Below, piece by piece: positions 1-11,321 of a stretch of 64,000 nucleotides of DNA (position 1 is its first letter; each line of letters begins with the position of its first letter). Source of the DNA: Tuctoria greenei (lineage: Eukaryota > Streptophyta > Magnoliopsida > Poales > Poaceae); NCBI GenBank assembly GCA_036927565.1, contig JAYESD010000001.1, positions 46,374,064 to 46,438,063 on the forward strand, in the 5' to 3' direction. The notes beneath the pieces are model-generated. The model saw only the letters and a list, made by a program, of their open reading frames with translations, made no database searches and was not told the origin of the DNA. The position numbers and the translations under genes are program-made.

Positions 1-925
1 TCTTTCTTTCTACAACACCGTTTTGTTGAGGTACATATGGTGAAGAAAATTGATGATCTATTCTATTTTCAGCACAAAAGTGATCAAAAGATTGATATTT
101 AAATTCAGTTCCATTATCACTTCTAATTGCTTTTAATGATCCTGGGTGATCAATTGATAATCTAAGAAATAAAGTTCTAAAGTGACTAAAAACTTCATTC
201 TTAGACGCCATAAAGTAAACCCAAGAGTATGTAGAATAATCATCAACAATAACAAGAACATACCATTTACCTCCGAAGGATTGAACACGTGAAGGTCCTA
301 CGGTGTCAAGATGCAAAAGTTGACATGGTTCAGTTGTCATGATCGTTGTGAGAGGAGTATGTGAACCTGCAACCATCTTAGCATGTCTACAAGAAGAGCA
401 CACAATTTCTTTGTCCCCTTTAAGCTTAGGCAGCCCACGTATGCGATCAAGAGCACTAACACGCGTTAGGTGATCAAAGCCTACGTGACCAAGTCTACGA
501 TGCCAAAAATATAAATCCTTTGAATCATTAGCAACTAGACACCTATGCTTAGAGGAAGACATATCAAAATCAGCTTTAAAAACTCTTTCAAATCGAGACA
601 TGTTAAAAATAAGCTCACTATTTGAACCTACAACTTTGCAGCAGTTTTTATTGAAAATAACTTCTAGATTTTCATCTAGCAATTGTGAAACAGAAAGCAA
701 GTTGTATTTCAAATTTTTGACAAGTGTCACATCCTTCAAAGTGTAGTTATCATTTACTCTAACCGAACCCTTAGCAATTATAGGAGTTGAAGAATTATCG
801 GCAAAAGTAAACTTTTCTACACGTGACACAAAAGAGAGAGAGGAGAACCAATCTTTGTTACCGGTCATGTTGCATGAGCAACCTGAATCCACAATCCAAA
901 TGTTCTCCTTCCTCAAACGTGTAAC
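1..925 (-). CDS. pol: pol of element A, partial: protease, GAG_pre-integrase, integrase
   Basis: I read this frame without a stop from just after the gag TAG to the window edge, about 308 codons. It opens with the aspartic protease-like motif IVDSGC near residue 11, then the HHCC zinc region around WHRRLGHVG and CSSCRHAK, then the integrase core with Asp in LLHLDTVGPS, Asp in RSDNGTEF and Glu in the PQQNGVVERK segment at the edge. So all three integrase catalytic acids are present. The usual SRHM after the protease motif reads SCNM here, the one visible oddity. Integrase inserts element cDNA; the protease processes Gag-Pol. The frame begins directly after an AG dinucleotide, as in the other Sirevirus-type copies here, and no ATG marks its start. 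Confidence 0.85.
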
Positions 926-950
926 CTACATAAAAGCACAATACGTCGAT
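926..950 (-). promoter_or_regulatory. gag/pol junction with splice-acceptor-like end, element A
   Basis: On the minus strand a T-rich stretch ends in TTTTATGTAG followed by GTT. The TAG is the gag stop in frame, and the pol frame resumes with the next base. A CTAAC branch-point-like motif lies about 45 bases upstream. The same arrangement is seen at the gag/pol junctions of B, C, D and F. Splicing here is an inference; stop-codon readthrough is the alternative for this copy. Confidence 0.4.
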
Positions 951-3316
951 GACTCAATACTGGGGTTAGACAAAAGGCATTTAGGAATCCGGTACTGAGT
1001 CACGCGATGTGCAGCAGGAAAAACACGCGAAAGCTGAGATAAAACAACAGGTTTATGAGTCAAAGATTGAGGTTTTCTGTTCTTAACAGTTGATTTAGAA
1101 GTTGTTACTTGTTTAGAGTGAAAACCAGTAGCTCTGGAGGTAAAAGCAGAAGGTCCAGAGGCAAAAACTGAAGCTCCAGAGGGAACAACAGAAGATTCGG
1201 GAGCTCTCGGAGCTATCAGAACTACCGGAGCTGCCTTTGTAGATTTCTTGCCAAAAGTTCCAGAAGCTACCTTTTCAAATTTCTGACTTATTAAAGCAGG
1301 TTACATGTTTCTAATTTTCGGTTTAGCATGAAAGTTATGAGATCTAGTAGACATTCTTTCCCTTTTCTGTTGTTTAGCTAGTCTATAACAAAAATCTGTG
1401 ACATGACCATCTCTACCACAGTAGGTACAATGAAACTTAATTTTGTAATCATGTCTCGATGAGCACCCAACATTAGAAACAGAATTAGAAAGCACTCCTG
1501 CAGATTTGAAAATCACTTCTTTTTGTTTAGGAACTGTATGAATCAAACCACTTCCTAATGACTTTACAATTTTAGGTGGATGTGCCTTAGCATGAACATG
1601 AGAATCAAAACCTAAACCAGTTTTATCTTTGCAAGACTTGGAAAAATTCAGCAGCAAGTTTAGATTCTTATTCCCATTACAAAACCGACCTAGTGTTCTA
1701 TTCATGTCATCAAGTTTCTTAGACAAGTCTAGGCAGTTTGCACATAAAGTTTTTCCTTTTAGTTTGCAATTGGAACAATTTTTAACTTCATGAGATCGTA
1801 AAGCATTGTTCAGAAGGGAAAATTGATTCATTGCATCTTTTAGTTTCTTATCAAGATTTTCACATGCAGAACAATGCAAATCATCTGTAGAACAAGAAGC
1901 ATCTTTTAAGTTTTTATCACTAAGTGCAGCAAGCTTTCTGTTCTTTTCAATTTCTTCATCAAGTCTGTCTAGAGTGGAGGAATGTGCACTTCTTAGGGAG
2001 GACAATTGTTCATATATTTAGTCACATGAGGAACAAGAATCATCACTAGGAATTAAGGATTTCAAACAATTAATTTCAGATTCTAGTGACTCAATTTTAG
2101 CAGCATTGTCCCTAAGCTTTTTTTTCCTTTTTCTTGACAATAACAGTGGCACGAGAAATAGCATCACACATTTCATTACAGGTTGAACATACCTCATCAT
2201 CATCACTGTTGTGTTCTGCTTCCTCCTGACTTGATCTTGATCTTGCTTTGCCCGCCATAAAGCATATGTTGGCCAAGTCATCATTCTCTTCATCACTTTC
2301 AAAGTCAATGTCACCTGAACTAAACTCTTGAAGCGCGGTGATGAAGCTGTTGATCATCTTGCGTCCTATGGTACCTTTCTTCTTCTTGTTGGAATTTCCA
2401 GAGGGGGTCCGGACCTTGCTTTGTTTTTCTTCCCGGGTGGTCGGACCTGAAAGGTTAGGGCATTCTGTACGAAAGTGTCCTGTTTTACCACATTTAAAAC
2501 AGCGTTGAGGTCCGGAGCTTCCACTCCTTCTAGTTCTCACATTTTGCAATGCTTTTGAGAATATAGTAGAGATGAGTGCCAATTCCTCTTCTGGAAATTC
2601 TTCGATCTACTCCAGGGTTAGTGAGGACAACAAAGCAAGAGTATTGCAAGATGATGATTGGCCGGAGCTAGACGTATCACGTTATGAGACAAATGCAATA
2701 GACTTATTTGAGTTCTTACGTGCTAGAATGTCAATTTCATGAGTTTTTAATTTTGAATACAGCACATCTAATGTAAGAGAACTCATGACAGTTGATTCAC
2801 GTATAGACATTACTTTCATCTCCCAAATTGACATGTCTAATGCACTAAGGAGTTGTCTAGCATTTTCAGCATCTGAAAATTAACATTCACGCTACGCAAG
2901 TTGCTGAGAATTTTATTGAAACGAGCAAAGAGGTCATCGATAGACTCACCGGGTTGCATCTCAAAACACATATATTCCTTTTTGAACATATCTTGTTTCA
3001 CCTCTTTGATTGTGTTGGAGCCTTCATGGTAATCACAGGGAGCGCTCCAAACATCTTATGCTGATCGGAGGTGTGCGACACGATCAAAGTCGCTTTGAGT
3101 GAGTCCTTGGATGATCAAGTTTCAGGCTTTGTTGTTGTTGTCGACGTCCCGTAGGTTTGTGGCCTTGACTTGATCGTTAGGTGGCACTTCATAAGGCTTA
3201 TACACCTTCTCCCATATTGCAAAGCCTTGTGCCTCGATGAAAGCCTCCATGCGTGCCTTCCAAACATGGAAATCAATAACAGCAAACACATAAGGTTTGG
3301 CGGAGTACTTCTCCAT
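929..3316 (-). pseudogene. gag: gag of element A, broken
   Basis: Starts at ATG 3316 (MEKYSAKPYVF) with the UBN2-type gag fold seen in D. It is interrupted by TGA at 3122-3124, which replaces the Arg codon of D and is also present in B, and by frame changes before 2582. A CX2CX4HX4C zinc knuckle (CFKCGKTGHFRTEC) lies around 2480, followed by acidic and coiled-coil sequence with repeated CxxC pairs (CSTC, CSSC, CSAC, CSNC, CANC) between about 2200 and 1740. A second zinc knuckle (CTYCGRDGHVTDFC) lies near 1400. The C-terminal part is open to the TAG at 926-928, in frame with pol. Gag would form the particle and bind RNA; this copy could not make a full-length protein without recoding. Confidence 0.85.
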
Positions 3317-3363
3317 GATGATTAGTCAAAAACACGTGCAAATCACAAAGATTAGAGCACCAT

Positions 3364-3378
3364 GGCTCTGATACCAAT
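3364..3378 (-). other. Primer binding site, element A
   Basis: Minus-strand ATTGGTATCAGAGCC directly after the LTR. It is the standard plant copia site complementary to the 3' end of initiator methionine tRNA, where minus-strand DNA synthesis starts. Confidence 0.93.
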
Positions 3379-3404
3379 TGTAGGATAGAAGAGCACGTGA
3401 AAAG

Positions 3405-3428
3405 CTACCAGAGGGGGGTGAATGGTAG
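3405..3428 (-). other. U5 hairpin, element A
   Basis: CTACCA and TGGTAG form a perfect 6-bp stem around a 12-base loop that reads TTCACCCCCCTC on the element strand. It sits 26 bases inside the LTR end, next to the primer site. The same loop recurs with different stems in elements C and F. Confidence 0.6.
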
Positions 3429-4744
3429 ATTTAAAAATCTTACGCAGCGGAAACAATTAAACCCCAAACCCTTTCGGCAGAAAAACAATCTGTTAAAGAA
3501 ATCGTGTGTGAGACTAATCTAAACGTGTTTCACCATGACAAAAAGTGATAGATATCAAAGAGAATCAAGTCACGAAGACAACACAAAAGGAATCACTCAA
3601 ATCCGTCAAGAAAAACTCAAGTTATGATCGAAAGATCAAACAATGGTCAATCTGCCCTACCCGAGAAAAAACAGTTCTGGAACGGTGCAAAGAAACTCGT
3701 GTAGATCATAGACAACAAATCCAAAGACCGTGAAATTTTGAAATATGATAGACAATCAAGTTGTGAAGACAACTTAAAAAGAATCACATCAATTGGATCT
3801 GTAAAACTCGAGTTATGATAAAACCACCGACAAAAGGTAGTGCTGTCCAGAAACTCGACGAGTAAAACTTGTCTGGAACAAGTTGGACGAACAAGGCACA
3901 AAAGTTCCTTCAAACTACGAATTTTATTCAATAGAACACAAGAGGAACAGCCCCAAAGTCGTGTATTACGAGCTTTGGCCTTCCCTTGCTTATATAACCA
4001 GCCCTTAGGCCATCCCAATCTCAACTAGGACTCCAATCCTAATCCGATCACAATCGGAACTTTCCATAACTGCTTAGGACTCTTCTATACGCAGATAGAA
4101 GCAATCTTAAGACTTCCAAACACCTTAGGAACGTATCCCACATTCCTAAACAACTCAAATTCGTGACCCACACGAAATCCTAACATAACCAACTCGATAT
4201 TTCCATACCGAGCCATAACCGACTCAGCTAGCAGCCCAAGTCTGCAACCGATACGATCCGATCCTTCCGATCAGATCTTCCTTCCATAATCCGTCTCTAG
4301 AAGCATATTGCCACGTCATGTAATGCACCTCATGCATACGTGCGAACACCTTCCTTTGACCTTCATATGCACTGCCCTTGATTCAATCATCCTGCGCGAC
4401 CTCCTGACCCGCTCAACCACAGTTCCTCCCGAACTTGGTTGTTGGAACCTCATCTCCTCCTGAGACTAGTCCAATGGATCCTGTCACCAGCCATGACTTG
4501 AACTCAAGCAACACCTGCACATGAACAAACAAACAATCCATACGAGCCCAAGTCCTCGACTTCACTCAAGTTAGTTCCGAAGACAACACCTTATGTGAGC
4601 ACCTCACATAAGCATGTTGCAAAAACACAGTAGAAACGATATCAACCGTATTCAACCAAAACGCACCAAAAACTTAGAAAATGAATACTAAGCAATCTTT
4701 CCATAGATGTAAAGCAAGTATGAAACATTGCAAATGAAAAGCAG

Positions 4745-5160
4745 AAGCACTACGGTCAAGTTCCAGACCTTGCCAGAGCAACCCGGAGCTTGAGCCGGAG
4801 CTTATCAAAGCTAGAAGAATAAAGCACCCGCTGGAGCTTACCAAAACTAGCAGATCCTAGGCCGGAGCTTACCAAGACTAGTCGGAACTAGTCAATCCAA
4901 AAACCGGAGCTAGATAAAGTACATCGGAGCTTAGCAAACGCATGTCGGAGCTATCAAATATATGCCAGAGCTATCAAAGACATGCCGGAGCTATCAAAGA
5001 TATGCCGGAGCTAAAGATAAAGCTCACCGGAGCTTACCAAAGCTGGTCGGACCTAACCAAGAAGTCGGACCTAGATTCGAACGTAACCGGAGCTACCCAA
5101 ACCAAGCCGGACCTACCGTCGGACCTTGCTGTCGCTCGGAGCTAGAGTCGAACCTTGATA
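4745..5160 (-). repeat. CCGGAGCT array in U3 of element A
   Basis: Roughly a dozen CCGGAGCT or CGGAGCT units, often followed by TATCAAA or TACCAAA, at irregular spacing of about 15-40 bases. The array is family-specific and recurs in the LTRs of B, D and E. It lies upstream of the TATA box, which would suit an enhancer role, but no binding factor is shown. Confidence 0.75.
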
Positions 5161-5247
5161 AAAAGGTGTTTTGGTGATAAAACTTTTATTATCAAAGCCA
5201 AGTGTATTCACTACAAGCCAATGTATTCAGCACACATAGGTCTTCCA

Positions 5248-6929
5248 CCATACAATACTAGCAGCACTTCTAATTATTAAGCTACGCCGCACCCATACTT
5301 GGCCTTGTGGTGGCACTGTTGTCCTGGCATATTCTCACATGAATCGGTCCTTAGATCTAAGGCAAGCAAAACCACCGTATCATCCAACCCATTACACAAA
5401 ACCATGATTGCTTAGATCTCCTAAATTCCATGTTGCTAAATTAATCATCATCTTATTACCATCCCAAGTTGTCATAATCAAAGTTGTAAACCACATTATT
5501 TAAGTTACCCATAACCCATGTAGCGATGCGATGCAAAAAGAAAAATACCCATACCCGACTTATTATGTATATCCGTTCGACAAGGGGTGGCAAACAACGC
5601 TAGTAAACTCCTAAGTACGGGTTGCCCATCATATTGACATAAGCATGCAAGTTCACAAACAAAACATTTAATAAAACAGGATCAATATGATCAAGGACAC
5701 TTGCCTTGCTCCGACGGATGGGGTTGCTCAAGCGCTTCGAAGTCTTGGTTTTGGAAATCCACGTATACGGCCTCTTGAACACATCCTTCTACACGTGATC
5801 ACACATACAAGAAAATACATACAATTCAATGTAATGCACACAAATTAATCAACATGCAATGACATGCATGCATGCACAATTCAATAATTAACTAACTACG
5901 GTTGTTTATTAATTAGATGCAACTAGTTCATACGTGTTCATATGAGTTTACGGTGGTTTTAACGGGGATTAATATTGCTGAAAATAAAATGATGGTGCGA
6001 CTATGATCAAACTACGTATATTAGATTAAATACGTCGCTAAAATTCGCATCGGAAACATGGCCTACCGTAGATGCGATGGCTTTGAAGATTGCAGGATGG
6101 GGATGATGTGTAGATGAAGTAGATGGCGCAAGGTCCTCCAGCGGCATGACGACGGCGAAGCAACGAACTCTGGCGGACGACGACACCCTCCTCTTCTCTT
6201 CCCCTTGGCAGCACAGCTCCTGGTGCCTCTTTTCTTTTCTCTACCGCTAGGGCTTTTCTCCCTTTTCCTGGCGGCGGCGGCGTTTTCTGGCGTTGGGGAA
6301 AAAATACAAGGTCTTCGTCCATATTTATAGGGGCGGTATTGATCGGCCAGAGGCTGACCCAGCGCTGAGCTGGCGTGCGGCGCGCTGGCGCGGTTGAGGC
6401 CAAGGCAGGTGCGGTAAGCGCGCTGGGTGCGCGCGTCCGACCCGGCCACGGGACGCACGGCCGACTCGGCTAGCGCCGGGCGCGGCTGGCACACGGGCCC
6501 CGGCATGGGAGCGAGCGGCGCGGGGCGCGCTCGGGCGGTCACCGCTGGTTGGGCCGGTTCGGCCTGGCCAGCAGGTGGGGTTTTCTTTTTTTTTTCTTTT
6601 TTTTTTCATATATAAATATTAATATATATATTATTATTTTTTATATACATACTCTATTTTTTATTATCATAAATTTTATTATTTAAATGTATATATTATT
6701 ATTATATTTTATTTATTTATTTATATTTCTTTTATTTTTTATATTATTGATTATTATTTATTTATATGTATTCCCTAATACATGTTTTATGCTGAAATTT
6801 TCTTTTTCTTCTTTTGCTACACGTATTTGTACATGTATGTTTTATATTGTATTATCTTTCTTTTACTCCATTAATGTTTAATGCATGAACATGTATGCAA
6901 TGCATGATGCAAAGATTTAGGGTGTTACA
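5248..6929 (-). repeat. Probable gypsy-type LTR or LTR fragment, no gene
   Basis: The right end reads GGGTGTTACA, so on the minus strand the segment opens with TGTAACACCC, a start common to grass gypsy LTRs. From there it has an AT-rich U3 with long T tracts (6590-6890), a GC-rich block (6330-6570), then TATAAATA on the minus strand (6329-6322) and a leader. I see no gag or pol. The GC-rich open frames around 6040-6610 resemble no family I know and are probably fortuitous. The lower end may include other sequence; element A abuts it at 5247. Confidence 0.45.
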
Positions 6930-6930
6930 C

Positions 6931-7690
6931 TGCCTCCCTTCTATGGTTAGTCCCGGTGCTGCCACGTGTATACTGCAACCGGAGCTACGTCCCACACATG
7001 GGAAAGCTCCAGGCTAAATACCTGTGCCGCACCGCCGGACCTAACCACTGACAGAGGGAAGCTCTGGTACTGACACGTGTACAATAGCATCGGACCTACC
7101 CGTCCCAGACGGTAAGCTCTGGAGCTTCCACGCATCCAACCGCCAGTCCTCCAACTTCAACAATCAGACTGGTGGACCCCCAACGGCTCGGACCTTCCAG
7201 GGACAATCAAAGACTTCAAGACCCGATTAAGTGTCATTAATACCATCTTAATGACACACGATCGGGGGGCCCTTAATACCAGTATCAGCATTGTCAAGGC
7301 TCGTTACCACACTATTAAGGGTAATTAAGCTCATTAATTGTGTATTAAGCATCAATAACTGCCAGGACCACATGTTGGGCCAGGCTAACGATGTAACGAC
7401 TAGTCCTTGTACTATAAAAGGACTGGTTGAGCGATACACAGGGGACCGGAAAAAGACTCACTTCCAGACTCGGCTCCGACACACGCTCACAAGTGCTTAG
7501 ATGCTCAATACAACAACTACACACCCCATGGAGTAGGGTATTATGCTTAGGCGGCCCTAACCACATAAATCCTCGTGTCAACTTGCCATTGTGTTCTGAA
7601 TCTCTGCGTGCTCACAACCGAACTATAAACTCCGCGGGCTGCCAACGGTAGTACCGGGAGAATTGCCAGAACCACACTCTGAGAATGTTG
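6931..7690 (+). repeat. LTR of the gypsy G family in the opposite orientation to G
   Basis: This aligns with the LTR at 14464-15191 only when one is reversed. Shared blocks are CACATGTTGGGCCAGGC, the TATAAAAGGACTG promoter (7413-7425 here), CTCAATACAACAAC, CCCATGGAGTAGGGTAT and GCGGCCCTAACCAC. The promoter points right, whereas G is transcribed leftward, so it is not G's own 3' LTR in place. It lacks the TGGCGCGCCA primer site at its end. It may be a remnant of a second element or the product of an inversion. Ends are approximate. Confidence 0.7.
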
Positions 7691-8454
7691 AAGCTAGTAG
7701 CTCCGGCGTCGTCCACCATCGCTATGATTTTTTGTTTTTCCTGCACATTAAGGACAAGAAAAGAGTAAAATTCATCCTCTTGTCTATAAATAGTTTGTGA
7801 CTTATTGTTCTTATCTGAGTTCTAGATCCGAAGAAACTCGACATGATAACAAGCATATTGGTATAATCTTTCTAGATCTGCATGCCTTTTTTAGTACTCA
7901 CCCTACTGAGGCCTGCCGGGATGTAGGTAGAGTGGCGTACTTAGGGTGCAGGACCAGGCTAAGTCCATAGCACACTCCGGACCTATGTTGGCTTGGCGTT
8001 CAGGCAAGTAGACTATGTAGCAATGTTAGGATCCAATGAGATCATCAATAAAACTTCTAATACATATGAATTACTTGGACTAAAACTTAAAAATAATTGC
8101 ACAACTTCATTATAGACAAGCAGGGTAAAAATAACAATTTGATATATCGAGCCTTGTACAAAAATAGATGCACGTGGAGTCTGTTTTCACACAACAATAT
8201 CTTTCATTATAGGTTCGGATTACAGGGGAGACAAGGACACACATATGGTCCAGGACCAAGCTAAGTGCGCTATACATCTTGTACTAGCCCTGGGTAGGTA
8301 GTTACACTTTTAGTGTTGTGACTGTATGAAGTGTTACTTGAACGTCCCGGACCTTCCCAGATGGGTCCGCATGTTCTCCCGGAGGACCTACCCTTCTCTG
8401 TATATTGACTCTATAACATACATTGTATGTAATTACAGACTCACCTCCGTGATT
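7691..8454. other. Non-coding stretch next to G integrase
   Basis: No recognisable gene. It lies just past the end of the G integrase and may be its 3' untranslated region; no polypurine tract or correctly oriented 3' LTR is visible. Near 8348-8390 it contains GGACCTTCCCAGATGGGTCC, related to the palindromic units inside G at 10665-10947, which favours membership in G. Confidence 0.4.
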
Positions 8455-9611
8455 CTAAGCATAAAACTTACGGAGGTGCTCGATGTTCCAAGGATTAGGA
8501 AGTGGAGTGCCATCCTCAGTTGCCAAGCGAATGCATCCAGGCCAGGATACTTTGATCACTCGGAAGGGACCTTCCCAGCTGGCGGAAAGTTTGTTTTTCC
8601 CTTCGCGGGTTAGTATTTTCCGTAGCACCAGACCGCCTTCCGCGAGCTGTCGGTTGCGCACATGCCTTTGATGATAGCGCTGGAGCGCTTGGCGATAGCG
8701 TGCATTTCGAACGACTTCTTGGCACCTTCCCTCGTCAACGAGGTCAAGGTCTTTACACCGGAGCTGGTCTTGCATGGCTTCGTCGAAGGTCCAGACCTGG
8801 AGGGATCCCATGGAGATCTCTAGAGGAAGGATTGCTTCAGCTCCGTACACCAGGAAGAAGGGTGTTGACCAGTTGACCGGTTAGGTGTTGTCCTGTTCGC
8901 CCACAATGTTGATGGAAGCTCTTCAATCCAGTTGGCTCAGTGCTTTTTCAGGCGCTCGTACGTGTGCATTTTGAGTCCATTTAAGATTTCTAAATTTGCT
9001 CTCTCGGCTTGGCCATTACTTGCTGGGTGAGCCACTAAGGCGTAGCTAAGTTTAATGTCGAGATCTTTGCAATATTCTTGAAATGCGGTACTTGTGAATT
9101 GGGTTTTGTTGTCAGTTATGACTTTGTTTGGAACTTCAAACCTGCATATAATGGACTTCAAGAACATGATTGCTGATTGCTTGTTGATTGTCACAACTGG
9201 AGTTGCTTTCGGCCACTTGGTGAACTTGTCGATGGCGACATACAAGAACTTGTAACCTACGACGAATTTTAGGAATGGTCCCAAGATGTCCATACCCCAC
9301 ACAGCAAATGGCCATGAAGGAGGTATCATTTGTAGTGACTGAGCTGGTGTATGAATCTGTTTTGCGTGGAACTGGCACGCTTGACAGTTTTTCACTAGCT
9401 CAATCACATCCTGGAGTGCTCTAGGCCAGTAAAAGCCACGCCGCAAGGCTTTACCAACCAACATGGGGGAAGATGCATGGTTCCCACACTCGCCTCCATG
9501 GATTTCTATGAGAAGTTCACAACCTTCTTCCCTTGTAATGCACTGTAATAGGACGCTGTTGGCTCCACACCGATAGAGATCCCCCTCTACCAGTGTGTAT
9601 CTTTTAGACAA
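8455..9611 (-). pseudogene. pol: Integrase of element G
   Basis: 9611-8937 holds the zinc region (His in EIHGGECGNH, Cys pair in NCQACQ) and the catalytic core with Asp in WGMDILGPF, Asp in VITDNKTQF and Glu in NGQAERAN, so the DDE triad is present. A stop at 8937 and a net frame change separate it from 8850-8455, which carries the end of the core (MYGAEAILPLEIS) and the C-terminal GPF/Y-like part (WEGPFRVIKV) ending HLRKFYA. The RNase H-like domain at 10334-9621 is in the same frame, divided by one stop. It would insert the element DNA; as it stands the C-terminal domain is disconnected. Confidence 0.85.
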
Positions 9612-9620
9612 CCTGCCGAT

Positions 9621-10334
9621 CTAGTCAGCGGATACACCGTCTTCAGGAAGGATGTTGTCTTTCAAGTAGCTCTGGATCTCCAAGATCCACGCATTGGAGC
9701 TAACTTGAGCTTCTAAGTCTTGCGTGATGGGTTGCTCGGAGCTTCCGACAGTACATACGACCCTTGGTGGACGACATGGTAACAGGGCCATCGGGACCGC
9801 CAGCTTTGAGGTGTTGGTCTCACCCCCTTCACTCAGTTTGGCAGGCTGAGCTGTTGGTCTTGACAACCTCCGAATGAAGGTTCCGTCGGGAGCCAGAGCT
9901 CCGGTTGAAGCCTTCGTCGAGAGTTCGTCAGCTTCAGCGTTATGAAGACGGTGAACATGGTGGAGATCCAGGACTTCGAAGTCCTTCTGGAGCCTCTGGA
10001 CTTCAAGGCGATAAGCAGCTAGCTGGAGATTGTTACAACAACATTCACCTTTGACATGTTTGATGATGAGTTGTGAATTACCCATCACCAACAACTGTTT
10101 GGCACCATAAGATAGTGCCACCTTGAGTCCATAGATGAGAGCTTCATACTCTGCCATATTGTTGGTCGCCTTGAAATCAAGGTGAACCATGTACTTGACC
10201 TTCTCCCCAGTCAGAGCAAGGAGAAGGATTCCAGCTCCGGCCCCCTGCTTCTGCACGGCGCCATCGAAGTAGAGAGTCCAGTGAGGCTCAATGAATACCG
10301 GAACCCAGAACCTTGGGTTCTGGTTTCCGCTCAC
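9621..10334 (-). pseudogene. pol: Second RNase H-like domain (Tat-type) of element G
   Basis: An open stretch of 237 codons with LYFDGAVQKQGAGAG and NNMAEYEALIYGLKVAL, the first two catalytic signatures of the extra RNase H domain found between RNase H and integrase in Tat gypsy elements. The third signature, normally GDSQL, reads GNSQL here (Asp to Asn, a G-to-A change). The domain ends in linker sequence leading to integrase, after one in-frame stop. The shift relative to the upstream 10728-10411 frame shows an indel between the two domains. The loss of an acidic residue suggests an inactive enzyme. Confidence 0.75.
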
Positions 10335-10659
10335 TAGGGCCCCCTGGGTTTGATAGAGAGGGAGTCCATTCCACCACGAAGTCTTCCATAGCCTGACTCT
10401 TGATTGCTTGTCATGACATGAATACGAGATCGAACTCGTCCAGCTCCGCTACCCACTTTGCTATGTTCCCAGTAGAGTTAGGGTTATGCAAAATAGCACG
10501 TAGTGGAAAAGAAGTTACCACTGATATTTTGTGGGCTCGAAAGTAGTGACAAAGCTTCCTTGAGGCAATAGGAACTGCATAAAGCAGCTTATGCACCTCA
10601 ATGTATCTTGCCTTGGCATCATGGAGTACTTCGCTGATGAAGTACACTGGGCGTTGGAC

Positions 10660-10947
10660 AGTACGGACCCTCTCGGAGGGGCCCGGAGCTTCTTCTCCAT
10701 CAATTCGGACCCTCCCAGAGGGGTCCAAACCTTTTCTCTAAGCTTCTTGGACCCTCCCGGATGGGTCCAGAACTTCTTCTTGTTCGACCCGGACCTTGTT
10801 AGAAGGGTCCAAATCATCTTGGTCGGTCAGGTGAACACGCTCAGGTGAGTGAGGTTGATCTCCTAGCATTTCGCCTTGAGGTTCTATGTCTGGGGGCTGG
10901 GACCCGGACACGCCTTCAGGTAACTTTGGACCCTCCCGAAGGGGTCT
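10660..10947 (-). repeat. 42-bp in-frame minisatellite in the RNase H linker of G
   Basis: Near-palindromic 20-base units of the form GGACCCTCCCAGAGGGGTCC start at 10665, 10707, 10749 and 10791, exactly 42 bases (14 codons) apart, with a further unit at 10928. On the coding strand they encode a repeated core close to LDPSGRV. The period preserves the reading frame, so the expansion arose while the sequence was coding or was tolerated there. Confidence 0.8.
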
Positions 10948-11321
10948 GGGCTCCTGGACTGGATGTGGCTCTAGTCTTTACGCGACCAGGACCATGCTGA
11001 CAACTTCGGTAGTTGCAGAAATATAAAGCAGTAAAGGCTCACCAGGATTCGGTGCTACCAAGATTGGTAGTGTGGTGAGGAGCTATTTCAGCTCTTGAAA
11101 CGCTTTTTCTGCTTCTTCAGACCAATGAAATGGTCCGGACTTCCTCAGGAGTTTGAAGAAGGGTAGCGCCCATTCTGCCAGTCTTGAGATGAACCTGCTG
11201 AGCGCAGCTAGGCAACCAGTTAACATCTAGACATCCTTGATGCGGGCTGGGGGCCGCATATCTTCTATAGCCTTGATCTTCGCCGAATTTTCTTCAATTC
11301 CTCGGTGAGTCACCAAGAAAC
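10948..11321 (-). pseudogene. RT thumb/connection region of G, decayed
   Basis: Translates in pieces on the minus strand to sequence typical of the RT-RNase H connection: FLVTHRGIEENSAKI, then a stretch around SGPFHWSEEAEKAFQELK and a piece ending EVVSMVLVA. Stops interrupt it. It links the intact RT core to the repeat-bearing RNase H part. Confidence 0.55.

Larger units (their letters stand above)
1..5247 (-). mobile_element. Element A: Sirevirus-type Ty1/copia, 5' part only
   Basis: On the minus strand this shows, in order, a 5' LTR (5247 to 3379), a methionine-tRNA primer site, gag, and the protease-integrase part of pol, which runs off the left edge. It belongs to the same family as elements B, D and E, by shared LTR, gag and pol sequence throughout. 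RT, RNase H and the 3' LTR must lie left of the window. The gag is broken but the visible pol is open. Confidence 0.93.
3379..5247 (-). repeat. 5' LTR of element A
   Basis: About 1.87 kb, with TG...CA ends in the element strand (5247 to 3379). It aligns along its length with the LTRs of B, D and E. The TATA box reads TTATATA on the minus strand near 3990-3996, followed by a conserved leader. U3 carries an array of CCGGAGCT units (4745-5160). The outer end reads TGGAAGACC instead of the TGTAAGACC of B and D, so the terminal bases have drifted. Confidence 0.9.

Noticed and set aside
6038..6615. Overlapping open frames on both strands in the GC-rich block
   Set aside because: No recognisable domain, biased composition (Arg, Ala, Pro), open in several frames at once; expected in GC-rich DNA and better explained as the LTR region around a TATA box.
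6585..6890. T-rich tract considered as a poly(A) tail of a LINE or SINE in reverse
   Set aside because: Many interrupted T/A runs over 300 bases, no reverse-transcriptase or Pol III promoter sequence next to it, no flanking duplication noticed.
7291..7651. Small overlapping open frames in the inverted gypsy LTR
   Set aside because: They lie across a TATA box and leader shared with a non-coding LTR and differ between the two LTR copies.
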